The notes: a model not told the origin generated them from the sequence alone. A DNA stretch of 64,000 nt from Gemmatimonadaceae bacterium (GCA_035606695.1 DATNEW010000014.1:29881-93880); one strand, 5' to 3'; shown: positions 1 through 9,796, counted from the first letter of the stretch. Numbers and translations: made by a program.

Positions 1-500
1 TCGTCGAATTCGTGTACGGTCATGATCGGTCCTGGTTGGGGATCTGCTACTCGTCCGCGGGGTGCACCCATGTCAGCGGTTCCCAACGGCTGTCGCTGCG
101 CCGTGACAGATTGCGGCCCAACCGCTGCCGCCAATCGGGAAACAATGTTTCGATCGGGTTCGCCGGTGTCTTCACGGGAAACGGCGCGGCCTCGCACGCC
201 ACCTGCGCCGGCGTCGCCGTTGGCGAGCGCACGGTCGAGTGCGAGCCGAACGGTTGGGTATTGCTCATGCGCGGAGCGACGAGGTCGCGTTTCGTGCGTC
301 GTTCATGGGGCCTCCGGCTTGTCCACGAGCAGGCTGACCAAGGGGCTCGGGGATCCGGCGCGACGACGCGGCGCACGAAGGCCAAAGGGAGCGAGCGACG
401 CCGCTCACCAGCTATTGTCGTAATATAGCCGCTGCACGCGCAACAGCACAGACCGCTGGTTCCACAGACGCGCCCGACGGCGCATTGTTCCAGTATTAGA
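1..500. other. No confident gene at left edge
   Basis: I see no gene I can defend in this stretch. The best candidate is a 73-residue minus-strand reading frame at 47-268, but it has no ribosome binding site before its ATG and resembles nothing I know. Overlapping plus-strand frames are arginine- and proline-rich, as expected for chance frames in GC-rich DNA. The bases just before 501 probably hold the promoter of the histidine kinase gene. Confidence 0.4.
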
Positions 501-1637
501 ATGCCAAACCTATCAAGTTTCATCCGTCAGCACAGCAGCCGCATCCTCACGGAATGGGAAACATTTGCCCGCGCGCTGCCGCTCGGCGAGTCGATGAGCG
601 TCGTCGGGCTCCGCGATCACGCGCGAGCGATGCTCGACGTAATCGCGGCCGATCTGGAAACTCCGCAGACGGCACGCGAGCAGACCGAGAAGTCCAAGGG
701 GCTGGCACCGGCCGAACGACGAGCAACGCTTTCTGCCGCCGCCGAGCACGGGTATGGGCGCGCGGCAAGCGGGTTTACCGTCGGACAGATGGTCGCCGAG
801 TTTCGCGCGTTACGGGCGAGCGTCACGCGACTCTGGACGGCGCAGCAGGACGGATTCGGTCAGGCGGAGCTCGACGATCTCGTTCGCTTCAACGAAGCGA
901 TCGATCAAGCGATCGCCGAGTCCCTCGCGCGCTATTCGAAGGCGAGCGACGAAACGAGAGAGCGTTTCCTGGCCGTGCTCGGACACGACCTCCGAAATCC
1001 GCTTGGCGCCATTGCGACGTCGGCAGCCTTTCTGCTCGAGTCCAGCGTTCTCGACGCCGAACAAACAACGCTCGTTCGAGCCGTTGAAAGCGCCGAACGC
1101 CGAATGAGCCGGCTCGTTGAAGACTTGCTCGATCTAGCCTTGAGCCGGCTCGGCGATGGAATGCCAATCACACCCGCCGCTATGGACCTGGGCGATGTGG
1201 TCGGCGAAGTTGCCGATGAAATCCGAGCGTCCTACCCCAATGCGCGAATCGAGACACAGCGGAGCGGAGTGTTGACGGGTTCGTGGGATCGAGCGCGACT
1301 CGCGCAGGCGCTCACGAACCTGGTCGCGAACGCCGTGCAGCACGGCGATGCCAATGCCCCAATCTGTGTTGCCGCGCGCGGCGACGAACGTGAAGCAGTC
1401 ATTTCGGTACACAACGGGGGCCCGCCGATTCCGGCTGAGAAGGTGAGCCGATTGTTCGCGGGCATCGGCCGCGGTGTCACCGGAACTCGCGACCGGCGGC
1501 ATCTGGGGCTCGGGCTGTTCATCGTCGACAAAATTGTCGAGGGACACCACGGCACGCTCGACATGGAATCCACCGCGGAAGCCGGTACGACGTTCACGAT
1601 CCGGATTCCGAAATCAGCGGCTGAGAGGAGCGGCTGA
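501..1637 (+). CDS. Soluble sensor histidine kinase with RsbRD-like N-terminus
   Basis: Predicted cytoplasmic histidine kinase of 378 residues. The first 150 residues are helical and resemble the RsbRD/RsbRA-type sensor domain that often precedes HisKA (opening SFIRQHSSRILTEWE). The phospho-acceptor histidine is His162 in GHDLRNPLG. The ATPase domain shows the N box (Asn277 in NLVANAVQHG), the G1 box HNGGPPI (304-310) and the G2 box GLGLF (336-340). There is no membrane segment or signal peptide, so it should sense an internal cue. No response regulator is adjacent, so it is an orphan kinase. The ATG at 501 begins the conserved sensor region. Class is certain; the signal and partner are unknown. 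Confidence 0.9.
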   Translation: MPNLSSFIRQHSSRILTEWETFARALPLGESMSVVGLRDHARAMLDVIAADLETPQTAREQTEKSKGLAPAERRATLSAAAEHGYGRAASGFTVGQMVAEFRALRASVTRLWTAQQDGFGQAELDDLVRFNEAIDQAIAESLARYSKASDETRERFLAVLGHDLRNPLGAIATSAAFLLESSVLDAEQTTLVRAVESAERRMSRLVEDLLDLALSRLGDGMPITPAAMDLGDVVGEVADEIRASYPNARIETQRSGVLTGSWDRARLAQALTNLVANAVQHGDANAPICVAARGDEREAVISVHNGGPPIPAEKVSRLFAGIGRGVTGTRDRRHLGLGLFIVDKIVEGHHGTLDMESTAEAGTTFTIRIPKSAAERSG

Positions 1638-1692
1638 GGGGCACGAATCACATGCGCCACCAGGGCCAGCAAGGGTGGAGTAGGCGACGCGC

Positions 1693-3501
1693 TCAGGCGG
1701 GCAGCACGCTCGCCACTCGTTCGACGCCGGGCGCTACGTCCGGCAGGCTCGGCTCGAATGTCTCCACCGTCTGCTGCTCGACGTCCGGCGACTCGTCCAT
1801 CGGCGCCAACGCCTGATCCATGTAGTCGAACATCCGCGGGTGGAGCATGATGCGCCGGCCCATCCACGCCATGTGAAGAAACCGGAGTCCGAAGCGCAAG
1901 CTCACGGCGAGCTGTCTGGGCCAACGCTTCGCGTGGAACAGGATGGGGTTCTCGATCGGCAAGCCGGGCCGTCGATCCTTGCGGACTTTCCGCCGGAGAA
2001 TGCCGCCCTCGAGTGGATGAATCCCCTCGAACATCACCGCGTGATAGAACGACGTGAGCGGCAGAAACACGCGATTGGGATGCACGCCCCTCGCCGCGGC
2101 GCGCCGCATGATCGTCCGGCAGTGCTCCTTCGTGTAGTAGCTGCGCCACGCCGCCCGATACGTCTCTTCCCATTCGGCTTTCGACATCTTGGGATGATCC
2201 GTCAGCGCATGATTGAGATCGTACTTGTTCAGGTCCTCGTCCATGCGCACGCCGGCCTTCGCCAGTCGCTGGTGATCGGCCGAACCCGGCAGCGGCGTCA
2301 GGAAGAAGAATTCCAGCAGATCGATCGGCAATTCGCGCTTGATCGTCTCGACGTCGCGCAGTACGGACTCCTTCGTGTCGCCCGGGAAACCAATGATGTA
2401 ACCGCCCCACGTCACCAACCCGTTGCGCTTGCAGTCGAGCATCATCGTCCGGTAGTCGGCAATCTTGTTCTGTCGCTTGTTCGCGGCCTTGAGGTTGTCC
2501 GGATTGATGTTCTCCAGACCGATGAACATGTTGATGACGTGCGCCTGACCGGCTTTGTAGAGGAAGCGCGGCAGCTTGTAGCACTGCGTGTCGACCTGGA
2601 CCCAGTACGTGATCTCGCGATTGCCCGGCTCATTGCGGATCTTGATCAGCCGGTCGAGAATCGGCTCCCAGTCCTTGTTGCGCGCGAAGTCGTCGTCCGT
2701 GATGAAGAACCGGTCGTTGCCCTCCGCGAGATTCCGCCGCACCACCTGTTCGATGTCGTCGGGCGTGCGCCGGCGTGATTTCCGGCCCTGCACGTTGATG
2801 ATCGTGCAGAACGAGCACTGGAACGGACAGCCGCGGCCGGCGTCGAAGCTCATCGTCGCGCCGATCGTTCGCTTCGCCGTGCCGACGGGCAGATGTGGAA
2901 TCGTGGCGCCGTTGATGCCCGGCAGATCGTTGAGATAATTGTAAACCGGTTCGAGCGTGCCCTTCGCGGCGGCGATGATGATGTCATCGATGCGCCCGTC
3001 GGCTTCGCCGGCGTAGAGCGTGATGCCCATCGCGCGCGCGCGTTGCAAACTCTCGTCGACGCCCATCGCCATGCTGCCCGACACGTGAAAACCGCCGAGG
3101 ATGACGGGGATTCCCGCGTCGCGAAAAGGGCGGGCGATGTCGAGCGCGCGTGGATACTGGTTGGATTGCACGCCGACCAGGCCGACGAATCCGCCGGCGC
3201 CCGCGGACTTGATGCGGCGGATCAATGCGTCCGGTCTGATGCGCGTGTTGGCTTCGTCCATCGGCATGACATGGATGTCGACGTCCGGACCAAGCACGTG
3301 ACGCTCGGCGGCGTCGACGAGCAGCCCATTCATCACGGCCAGGCTGTTGGACGGCATCAACGACCGGAACCACTGGATGACATAACCGTCGTCATCGTAG
3401 TGCGACGGCCGGATCAGGATGATCTCGAACCGGCGCCGTGCTGTGGCCCGTGAGGGAGTCGCCTGCCGCGTATCGTCCGCGGAGTTCGTGGGCCGGATCA
3501 T
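1693..3501 (-). CDS. B12-binding radical SAM protein
   Basis: Radical SAM enzyme of 602 residues. An N-terminal cobalamin-binding-like Rossmann domain (about residues 25-190, with the stretch VILGGFHVSG) is followed by the radical SAM barrel, whose cluster motif is Cys225-x3-Cys229-x2-Cys232 in GCPFQCSFC. The C-terminus is the helical extension common in B12-radical SAM proteins. Such enzymes methylate or rearrange unactivated carbons of hopanoids, lipids, cofactors or natural products; the substrate here is not apparent. The open frame extends upstream to 3780, but I chose the ATG at 3501 because GGAG lies at the right distance and the upstream part would run into the divergent amt gene. It stands alone, with no biosynthetic cluster nearby. 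Confidence 0.85.
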   Translation of the reverse strand: MIRPTNSADDTRQATPSRATARRRFEIILIRPSHYDDDGYVIQWFRSLMPSNSLAVMNGLLVDAAERHVLGPDVDIHVMPMDEANTRIRPDALIRRIKSAGAGGFVGLVGVQSNQYPRALDIARPFRDAGIPVILGGFHVSGSMAMGVDESLQRARAMGITLYAGEADGRIDDIIIAAAKGTLEPVYNYLNDLPGINGATIPHLPVGTAKRTIGATMSFDAGRGCPFQCSFCTIINVQGRKSRRRTPDDIEQVVRRNLAEGNDRFFITDDDFARNKDWEPILDRLIKIRNEPGNREITYWVQVDTQCYKLPRFLYKAGQAHVINMFIGLENINPDNLKAANKRQNKIADYRTMMLDCKRNGLVTWGGYIIGFPGDTKESVLRDVETIKRELPIDLLEFFFLTPLPGSADHQRLAKAGVRMDEDLNKYDLNHALTDHPKMSKAEWEETYRAAWRSYYTKEHCRTIMRRAAARGVHPNRVFLPLTSFYHAVMFEGIHPLEGGILRRKVRKDRRPGLPIENPILFHAKRWPRQLAVSLRFGLRFLHMAWMGRRIMLHPRMFDYMDQALAPMDESPDVEQQTVETFEPSLPDVAPGVERVASVLPA

Positions 3502-3724
3502 TTGGATCTCCAGGGGAAGACCGTTCGCGTCACGCCGCGAGGAATATAGGAACTCGATCCATGTCGCCGCGAGTGCGCCCGCCCGCCCCGGGCCGCCGGC
3601 TTTGTGCGGGCCTGGGCTGCGGACAGAGCAATAGCCAGGTAGTTTCGGCGGAGCAGTGGAGTCGAAGTTCGTCGCATCGGTAGTCGCCGCAGACCCCTCC
3701 CTCCTCGTCCACCGGAGACAAGCG

Positions 3725-4963
3725 ATGCATTGGGACACGGGAAACACCGCGTTCATGCTCCTCTCGACCAGTCTCGTCATGCTGATGACGCCTGGCCTCG
3801 CCTTTTTCTACGGCGGTCTCGTTGGGCGCAAGAACGTCCTGACGATCATGATACAGAGTTTCGTGTCGATGGGCGTGACGACCGTGCTGTGGGTTGTCTG
3901 CGGCTACACGATGGCCTTCAGCGGCAGTCACGGAAGCGCGACGAATCCCGACATTGGCGGCGTGATCGGCAACTTCAACCTCGCGTTCTTTCGCGGCGTC
4001 GATCCGATGATGCCGTTCCCCGGCTCACCGACGATTCCGCTGATCGTGTTCATCGCGTATCAAATGATGTTCGCCCAGATCACGCCGGCGCTGATCACCG
4101 GAGCGTTCGCCAATCGTGTGACGTTCAAGGCGTATCTGTTGTTCCTCGTGGCGTGGCTGCTCCTGGTCTACTTTCCCGTCGCGCACATGGTGTGGGGAGG
4201 CGGCATCCTGCAGCAGAACGGTGTGCTCGATTTCGCCGGCGGGATCGTCGTCCATGCGACCGCCGGTTTCGCGGCGTTGGCCGCCGTGTTCTACGTGGGC
4301 AAACGGCGTGTCGCCGATACGGGACTGCACAGCATTCCGCTCGTCGCACTCGGCACGGGGCTGCTCTGGTTCGGGTGGTACGGGTTCAATGCGGGCAGCG
4401 AGCTCAAAGTCGACAGCGTGACGTCGCTCGCGTTTCTCAACACCGACGTCGCCGCGTCTTTCGCCGCGATCACCTGGTTGACGCTCGCATGGATCTACGA
4501 GCGAAAGCCGAAATTCGTCGGGCTGCTCACCGGCTCCATCGCCGGCCTCGCGGCGGTGACGCCCGCCGCCGGATACGTGAGCACCGCGACGGCGATTCTG
4601 ATCGGCATCGTCGCCAGCATCGTGTGCTACTATGCGATTTTCCTCAAGAACAAGATGCAATGGGATGACGCCCTCGACGTGTGGGGCGTGCACGGCGTCG
4701 GCGGCGTGGTCGGCGTGCTCTGCCTCGGCGCGTTCGCGTTCAACGCGATGAATCCGGATGGCGGCGCGAATGGGCTCGTCCACGGCGACGCGACGTTCTT
4801 CCTGAAGGAAGCGGGGGCGGTGATCGGCTCGGCGGTCTACGCCTTTGTCTTCACGTACGTCATGCTCGCGATCATCAACAAGATCACGCCGGTGATGGTC
4901 ACCACCGCCGACGAGGAGTTGGGGCTCGATGAATCACTCCATGGTGAGCAGGCGTATCTGTAG
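3725..4963 (+). CDS. amt: Ammonium transporter Amt
   Basis: Inner-membrane ammonium channel of 412 residues with about 11 membrane helices, the family norm. The start MHWDTGNTAF followed by TPGLAFFYGGL is the classic Amt N-terminus. The two pore histidines are visible: His154 in FPVAHMVWGGG and His323 in WGVHGVGGVVG. The ATG at 3725 has GGAG 10 bases upstream and gives the normal N-terminus; an in-frame ATG at 3656 would add 23 unlikely residues. There is no adjacent glnK/PII gene, the usual partner. Instead the 3' end overlaps the next gene by 35 bases, suggesting co-transcription. It is divergent from the radical SAM gene. Confidence 0.95.
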   Translation: MHWDTGNTAFMLLSTSLVMLMTPGLAFFYGGLVGRKNVLTIMIQSFVSMGVTTVLWVVCGYTMAFSGSHGSATNPDIGGVIGNFNLAFFRGVDPMMPFPGSPTIPLIVFIAYQMMFAQITPALITGAFANRVTFKAYLLFLVAWLLLVYFPVAHMVWGGGILQQNGVLDFAGGIVVHATAGFAALAAVFYVGKRRVADTGLHSIPLVALGTGLLWFGWYGFNAGSELKVDSVTSLAFLNTDVAASFAAITWLTLAWIYERKPKFVGLLTGSIAGLAAVTPAAGYVSTATAILIGIVASIVCYYAIFLKNKMQWDDALDVWGVHGVGGVVGVLCLGAFAFNAMNPDGGANGLVHGDATFFLKEAGAVIGSAVYAFVFTYVMLAIINKITPVMVTTADEELGLDESLHGEQAYL

Positions 4964-5774
4964 ACAGGCGATATCGCGCGGCTGGCTCGCGTGCGGGCTG
5001 TCCGCGTGGGCGTTCACGGCGTGCGCCACGTTCGGCGCGCCCGGGCCGGTGGTTGCCGATCGTCCGGGGTACACGGACACGCCGACGGCGATGCCGGCGC
5101 GCGCGGTACAGCTCGAGGCGGGCGTCACCGACGATCGCGTCGGCGCCGCCCTTGGCGCTCCGGCGACGGAGTACCGGACGTTCGGTGAGACGCTCATTCG
5201 ATTCGGCGTCGGAGCGCGCACCGAGCTGCGTCTATTCGGGAACTCTTATGCCGCGCGATCGACCGACGACGCGCCGAGTGTTCGCGGCATCGAGGACGCG
5301 AAGATCGGCGCGAAGGTCAATCTCCGCGCGGTGCCCGACAGCGTGCATGCGTGGATCCCGAACACGGCGCTTCTCGGCGCGACGACGATCGCCACCGGCG
5401 CCACCGGCATCAGCGCGGGCGCGGCGCAGCCGGAGGCGAAGGTCGCCGTCAGCTGGACGACGCCGAGCCCATTTTCGTTGTTCGCGGACGTGGGCTACGG
5501 GGCGATCGAGACCGGCACCGGCCGGGCGACCCGCGCGTGGACGAGCGTGGCGGGCTGGTGGGCCGTGAGTCCGCGCGTGTCAGTCTTCGCCGAGGGGTTG
5601 ACCATCGGCCGCGTGCATGGCAGCGGGCCGGGTACGTCCGGCAACGACGTCGACGGCGGCTTCACAGTTCTCATAACGGACCGCTTTCAGGTCGACGTTC
5701 GAGCCGGTCATGGTCTTGGCAGCGAGACCTCGCACGAGCAGTTCATCGGCGCGGGGCTAGCGCGGCGCTGGTGA
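4929..5774 (+). CDS. Exported, possibly outer-membrane, transporter-like protein
   Basis: Protein of 281 residues with an N-terminal signal-like stretch ending near the small residues of FTACATFGA, then a beta-rich sequence opening with ADRPGYTDTP. That opening and the alternating hydrophobic strands (TELRLFGNSY, VSVFAEGLTIG) resemble the MetA/phenol-degradation-type outer-membrane family. The last residues AGLARRW fit a C-terminal beta-signal only loosely. The ATG at 4929 lies inside amt and has GAGGAG 12 bases before it; an ATG at 4941 is the alternative. Coupling with amt suggests a role in nitrogen compound uptake, which is inference. Its 3' end overlaps the convergent GH43 gene by 18 bases. 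Confidence 0.7.
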   Translation: MNHSMVSRRICRQAISRGWLACGLSAWAFTACATFGAPGPVVADRPGYTDTPTAMPARAVQLEAGVTDDRVGAALGAPATEYRTFGETLIRFGVGARTELRLFGNSYAARSTDDAPSVRGIEDAKIGAKVNLRAVPDSVHAWIPNTALLGATTIATGATGISAGAAQPEAKVAVSWTTPSPFSLFADVGYGAIETGTGRATRAWTSVAGWWAVSPRVSVFAEGLTIGRVHGSGPGTSGNDVDGGFTVLITDRFQVDVRAGHGLGSETSHEQFIGAGLARRW

Positions 5775-6818
5775 GCGCCGCGGCGCTGACGAAGAATCGG
5801 AGTGCTCGGTCCGTCCGAGTGGGTCAGCCGGTACGCCCTCGCGCGTGATCTTGACCGGCAGAATGAAGCCGCGGTCGTCGAAGCGCATCTCGTCGATGCT
5901 CACGGCGCGATGGTTGGGGTCCGTCTCGCCGAGTGGGCGGCGGTGGTACACGATGTACCATTTCCGCGATGCGGGCGATTGTATGACTGAATGGTGGCCC
6001 GCGCCGGTCGCCACCGACGAGTCCTGCTGAAGGATCTTGGCCGTTCGCTCGAACGGGCCGAACGGCGACGAGCCGATGGCGTAGGCCACCGCGTAGTTCG
6101 GTCCCGTCCACCCGCCCTCGGACCACATGAAGTAGTACTTGCCGTCCTTGCGCAGCATGAACGAGCCTTCGACGTAGCCCGCGGGCGTGATCTCCTTGAA
6201 CATCGTTCCGTCGGGCAGCGGCACGACGCTCGTGAGATCGTCGCTCAGCCGGGCGATGTTGCAATGCCGCCAGCCGCCATAGACGATGTAATATGTCGAA
6301 TCAGCATCCTTGAATACGAACGGATCGATCGGCTGCGCCCCATTGTGGAACGCGTCGATCAGCGGATGGCCGATGTAGTCGACGAAGGGCCCGGCCGGAG
6401 ACCGTGCGCGCGCCACGCCGATGCCGCCGACTTGTTGGTCATTCTGAATGTCGTTCGCGCCGAAGAAGAGATAGTACCACCCGTCCTTCTCGATCACCGA
6501 CGGCGCCCACACGGCGCGGTGCGCCCATTTGACGTTGGCCGTGTCGAGCACGTGCGGGTGCTTCACCCACGTGATCAGGTCCTTCGACGAGAAGGCGTCC
6601 ATGAACGTCTGCTGGCCGTAGGGCGCGGAGTACGTCGGGTAGATCCAGTACGCGCCGTCGAACACGTGCGCCTCCGGATCCGCGTACCAGCCGGGAATGA
6701 TCGGATTTCCCGAACGCGCGACGGGGCTTCGCTGCGCGTCAGTCACGCGTGGAACTGCCGCAACCACGAAGGTGGCGGCGAAACACAACGTGCGTGCCGC
6801 ACACGCAAGGGATGTCAT
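5757..6818 (-). CDS. Secreted glycoside hydrolase family 43 protein
   Basis: Exported five-bladed beta-propeller glycosidase of 353 residues, of the arabinanase/xylosidase type (GH43). A signal peptide covers about residues 1-28, ending in VTDAQ. The three GH43 acidic residues are recognisable: Asp47 (general base, GWYADPEAH), Asp165 (PIDPFVF) and Glu218 (general acid, VEGSFML). The blade sequences WAPSVIEKDGWYYLFFG and YYFMWSEGGW are typical. It probably cleaves arabinose- or xylose-containing polysaccharide in the periplasm or outside the cell. No other carbohydrate genes are nearby, so the exact linkage cannot be predicted. The hypothetical gene upstream at 6828-7286 ends nine bases before this start and may be co-transcribed. 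Confidence 0.88.
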   Translation of the reverse strand: MTSLACAARTLCFAATFVVAAVPRVTDAQRSPVARSGNPIIPGWYADPEAHVFDGAYWIYPTYSAPYGQQTFMDAFSSKDLITWVKHPHVLDTANVKWAHRAVWAPSVIEKDGWYYLFFGANDIQNDQQVGGIGVARARSPAGPFVDYIGHPLIDAFHNGAQPIDPFVFKDADSTYYIVYGGWRHCNIARLSDDLTSVVPLPDGTMFKEITPAGYVEGSFMLRKDGKYYFMWSEGGWTGPNYAVAYAIGSSPFGPFERTAKILQQDSSVATGAGHHSVIQSPASRKWYIVYHRRPLGETDPNHRAVSIDEMRFDDRGFILPVKITREGVPADPLGRTEHSDSSSAPRRSPAPR

Positions 6819-6827
6819 GCCTCGATC

Positions 6828-7286
6828 CTAGTCGCCTTTGTTCAACTGCGCCTCGAGGAGCATTACGCAGTGCGCGATCAGTCCGGTCGTGTCGTAGCCG
6901 GTTCCGTCATCGGAGCGCCAAATGCACTCGTCGGTGGGACGCTCGACGGGATTCACCACTTCCTGCCGGACCACTTCCGCCGGCTCCGGTGTCTTGCCGG
7001 AACCCCGGCGCGAGACGATCCCGCGCCACAGCACGATCTGAAGCTCGCCAACCCTGCCGCGCTCCGCGGCGTCGACGTACCACGTCACGCTGAGCGCCGC
7101 ATTTGCTCCTTGAAGGATGCAGCCGGTCGGCGTGCGGTGTCTCTGGATCGCCTCCATCGAACGGCCCGCGTGCGCGGAGGTCCTCTCGGGAGCGAGCTCG
7201 TCGAGCAATCGGCCGACCTCGCGCTGCACCGCGTTTTTTTCCTTCGACGTGGGCGGGGGATTGCCGGGTGATGTCACGTGGTCCAT
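6828..7286 (-). CDS. Hypothetical protein, 152 aa
   Basis: I do not recognise this family. It is a soluble 152-residue protein with no signal peptide or membrane helix. An alpha-helical first third (REVGRLLDELAPERT) is followed by a compact mixed region (LQIVLWRGIVSRRG) and a final stretch with WRSDDGTGYDTTGLIAHCV. The codon pattern is coding-like and the frame is uninterrupted. It lies just upstream of the GH43 gene on the same strand, so the two may form an operon. The ATG at 7286 has only a weak ribosome binding site. Confidence 0.55.
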   Translation of the reverse strand: MDHVTSPGNPPPTSKEKNAVQREVGRLLDELAPERTSAHAGRSMEAIQRHRTPTGCILQGANAALSVTWYVDAAERGRVGELQIVLWRGIVSRRGSGKTPEPAEVVRQEVVNPVERPTDECIWRSDDGTGYDTTGLIAHCVMLLEAQLNKGD

Positions 7287-7386
7287 TCCGAAACTTACTC
7301 ATGGTTTTCGGGCCGTGCTCGACGCGGCGAGCGCGTCGAGCACGGTGTCCGCGGTCCGTCGCACGCGGCGACGATCGGGGCGCCTC

Positions 7387-9423
7387 CTACGGCCGGTAAA
7401 AGTTGATGTTTCCGGCCCCGCCCGCGACCCGGTTGCTCGTGTTGATGTAGATCAAGACGTAGCTCCCGGGCGTCAACTTCATCTCGCACTCGATCTCCAG
7501 GTCGATTCCTCCCTGCTGGCCCCCGCAGGCGAAGATCGCGTCGAAGCCGCCGCCCGTGTAGCCGTTCGCGTACTTCGCCTGATAGGTCTGGAATTGCGCG
7601 GCCGTCATCACCGCGAACACCCCGTCCGACCCTTCCGTCTCGATCTCGGCGCGGTAGTCGCTGGTCCCCACCGTGAACCCCTGGCTCTTCCACGCTCCGG
7701 GATTCGCGCCCGACAGCGCGAGCGGGACGTTGCTGCTGAACGTCCACTTCGGGAACGTGCCCCATGATACTTCCATAAAGATAGTATTACTATAGCCCGA
7801 GAACACGGTCTGGTTCGGCTGCGCAGCGAGAAAATACGTGCCGGCCGGGAGCGTCACGAAGTTCAATCCGGCCTGGCCGAGCGGGGCCAGTTGAAAGCCG
7901 TTGAACGCGCTCCCGTTGACGAACGCCTGCGCATTGTTGCGATCGAGCACCCAGAACTGCGACGTGAACTGCTGCGCGGTGAACGCGATCACCGTCGTCG
8001 TCTGCGTCAGGGTGAACGGCGTGTTGTCGAGGAAGCGCGGGTTGGATGCCGTGAGCGTAGCGACCGGCTCATCGCTCTCACCGCCGTCCCACGACGTGGT
8101 GTGATCGCCCGTCGGTCCGGTTTGCACGGCCCCGGTGGTGAACGTCTTGAATGCCCCGCGCGTGATTCCGCCGGCGTTCTGCGCCACGATGCGGTACGTG
8201 TACGTCGTCGACGGCTGCAAGTTGGTGAGATTTTCCGTCCAATTGGTGACGGTGGTCGCCGGATTCGTTCCCGTGCCCGTGGCGGTGAGGGACGTCGTGC
8301 TCGTGCCCCACTCGAACCACACCGTCGACGTGCTTCCGTTCGGGTTCACGGTGCCTTGCAGCGTCGCCGAGGTCGTCGACACGCTCGTGGCGTCGTTCGT
8401 CGTCGCGGTCGGCGCCACCGCGGGCGCGTTCACTGTGATTGTTGCGCTTCCGGTAATGCCTTCGCTCGTCGCCGTGATCGTGGCCGAGCCGACGCCGGCG
8501 GCCGTCACCAATCCACTGGTCGCGTCGACGCGCGCCACGTTCGTGTTCGACGAGCTCCATGTGATCGCGCGCCCCGTGAGCACCGTCCCCGACGCATCGC
8601 GGAGCGTCGCCGTGGCCTGCGTCGTCTGGCCGACCGTGATCGTCGTGCTCGCGAGCGACACGGTGACGGTCGCCACCTTGACGACAACGGCCGCCACGGT
8701 CAACGACGCGCTGCCGGTGACGCCGCCGATCGTCGCCGTGATCTGCACAGTCCCGGCGGCCACGCCTCGCGCGACGCCGTTCGCGTCCACTGTCGCCACC
8801 GCCGCGTTGCTCGACGCCCACGTGATCGGGCGGCCGGTCACGACGCTGCCGGATGCGTCTGTCGCCGTCGCCGTGAACGTTGCCGTCGAGCCCACGTTCA
8901 CCGATGTCGTCGCCGGTGACACGCTCACGTGCGTCACCGTCGGCGTGGCCGCGGAGCACCCGGCGGCTGCGCACGTCGTGAACGTCTTGAAGGCGCCGCG
9001 AGTGGTGCCCCCCGAATTCTGACCCACGATACGGAACGAGTACGTCGTCGACGGCAGCAGGCCGGTCAGCGTCGCCGCCCAGTCGTTCACCACGCCGACC
9101 GGATTCGTGGTCGTCGACGTGACATTCAGAGAATTGGTATTCGTCCCCCACTCGAACCACACCGTCGTCTCGGCGCCGCTTGGATCGACCGTTCCGTGGA
9201 CCGTTCCCGCCGTGCTGCCGACATTCGCCGCGTCGGCCGTGGTTACCACCGGCGGCTTGCTCGGCGTCGAGGGTGTTGACGGCGTCGCGGGCGACGATGG
9301 GGTCGAGGGCGTGTCCGTGGTCGGCGACGTGGTCGTGTCGCCCCCGCACGACGTCACCGTCCACGAGAGTGTGACGCACACGAGGGCGGCGACAATGCGC
9401 CGTGCGGCGATGGTCGACAACAT
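7387..9423 (-). CDS. Large Ig-like/fibronectin-like surface lipoprotein
   Basis: Predicted lipoprotein of 678 residues. A signal peptide ends in a lipobox-like VTSC with Cys26. Then come a Thr/Pro/Ser-rich linker, a fibronectin-like module (WFEWGTNTNSLN ... YSFRIVGQNSGG), two bacterial Ig-like (Big_2) modules containing ITWASSNAAVATVD and ITWSSSNTNVARVD, a second near-copy of the first module (WFEWGTSTTSL ... YTYRIVAQNAGG), and a unique C-terminal domain of about 230 residues. Such modular proteins are usually surface exposed and adhesive. I chose the ATG at 9423 because CGGAG precedes it and it gives a proper signal peptide; the frame is open to 9504. The C-terminal domain is unrecognised. 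Confidence 0.8.
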   Translation of the reverse strand: MLSTIAARRIVAALVCVTLSWTVTSCGGDTTTSPTTDTPSTPSSPATPSTPSTPSKPPVVTTADAANVGSTAGTVHGTVDPSGAETTVWFEWGTNTNSLNVTSTTTNPVGVVNDWAATLTGLLPSTTYSFRIVGQNSGGTTRGAFKTFTTCAAAGCSAATPTVTHVSVSPATTSVNVGSTATFTATATDASGSVVTGRPITWASSNAAVATVDANGVARGVAAGTVQITATIGGVTGSASLTVAAVVVKVATVTVSLASTTITVGQTTQATATLRDASGTVLTGRAITWSSSNTNVARVDATSGLVTAAGVGSATITATSEGITGSATITVNAPAVAPTATTNDATSVSTTSATLQGTVNPNGSTSTVWFEWGTSTTSLTATGTGTNPATTVTNWTENLTNLQPSTTYTYRIVAQNAGGITRGAFKTFTTGAVQTGPTGDHTTSWDGGESDEPVATLTASNPRFLDNTPFTLTQTTTVIAFTAQQFTSQFWVLDRNNAQAFVNGSAFNGFQLAPLGQAGLNFVTLPAGTYFLAAQPNQTVFSGYSNTIFMEVSWGTFPKWTFSSNVPLALSGANPGAWKSQGFTVGTSDYRAEIETEGSDGVFAVMTAAQFQTYQAKYANGYTGGGFDAIFACGGQQGGIDLEIECEMKLTPGSYVLIYINTSNRVAGGAGNINFYRP

Positions 9424-9796
9424 GATCAACTCCGGGGCGGTCGCGGTGATAGCGCGTGGGAGGCGGGAAACTACGTTCAGGTTCGCGTCTCCGCAGCGGG
9501 TCATTCGACCCCCGGGAATTACTGTACGATCGGCACTGCGTCACGTTCGCGTCGCCGAGCTTCGATCGCACGTTGTCCTCGGCGGGCATGGCCTTTGGCT
9601 CCTCCGTAAACTGACGATGAAGGACGGAGCTCCGCGCGCGCATCGAGGGCCTCCGCTTGGCGGTCAAGCATCGGTAAGGATTTGCGAACAGCGTTGAGTT
9701 TTGGGTTTTTCCGACGTTCTGTAGAGCGCGCGTCAGTTTCGGGCGCATGTGTGCCGCGACCGACAAACATGGCCACGACCGCCACGACGGATACCG
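9424..9796. other. Divergent intergenic region
   Basis: No gene is seen between the divergent lipoprotein and phosphoesterase genes. The region must contain both promoters. A stretch at 9669-9712 (CATCGGTAAG, then GTTGAGTTTTGGGTTTTT) resembles sequence found beside the tRNA-Lys remnants at 11.9 and 13.3 kb, but no tRNA piece is present here, so it may be chance or an old scar. Confidence 0.4.

Noticed and set aside
47..523. Minus-strand gene at the left edge
   Set aside because: The frame has no ribosome binding site, no recognisable motif, and composition typical of chance frames in GC-rich DNA; it also overlaps the start of the histidine kinase gene.
9669..9712. A fourth element boundary next to the phosphoesterase gene
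   Set aside because: The CATCGGTAAG and GTTGAGTTTTGGGTTTTT stretches resemble element ends, but the spacing between them is wrong, there is no tRNA piece, and the flanking genes look chromosomal.
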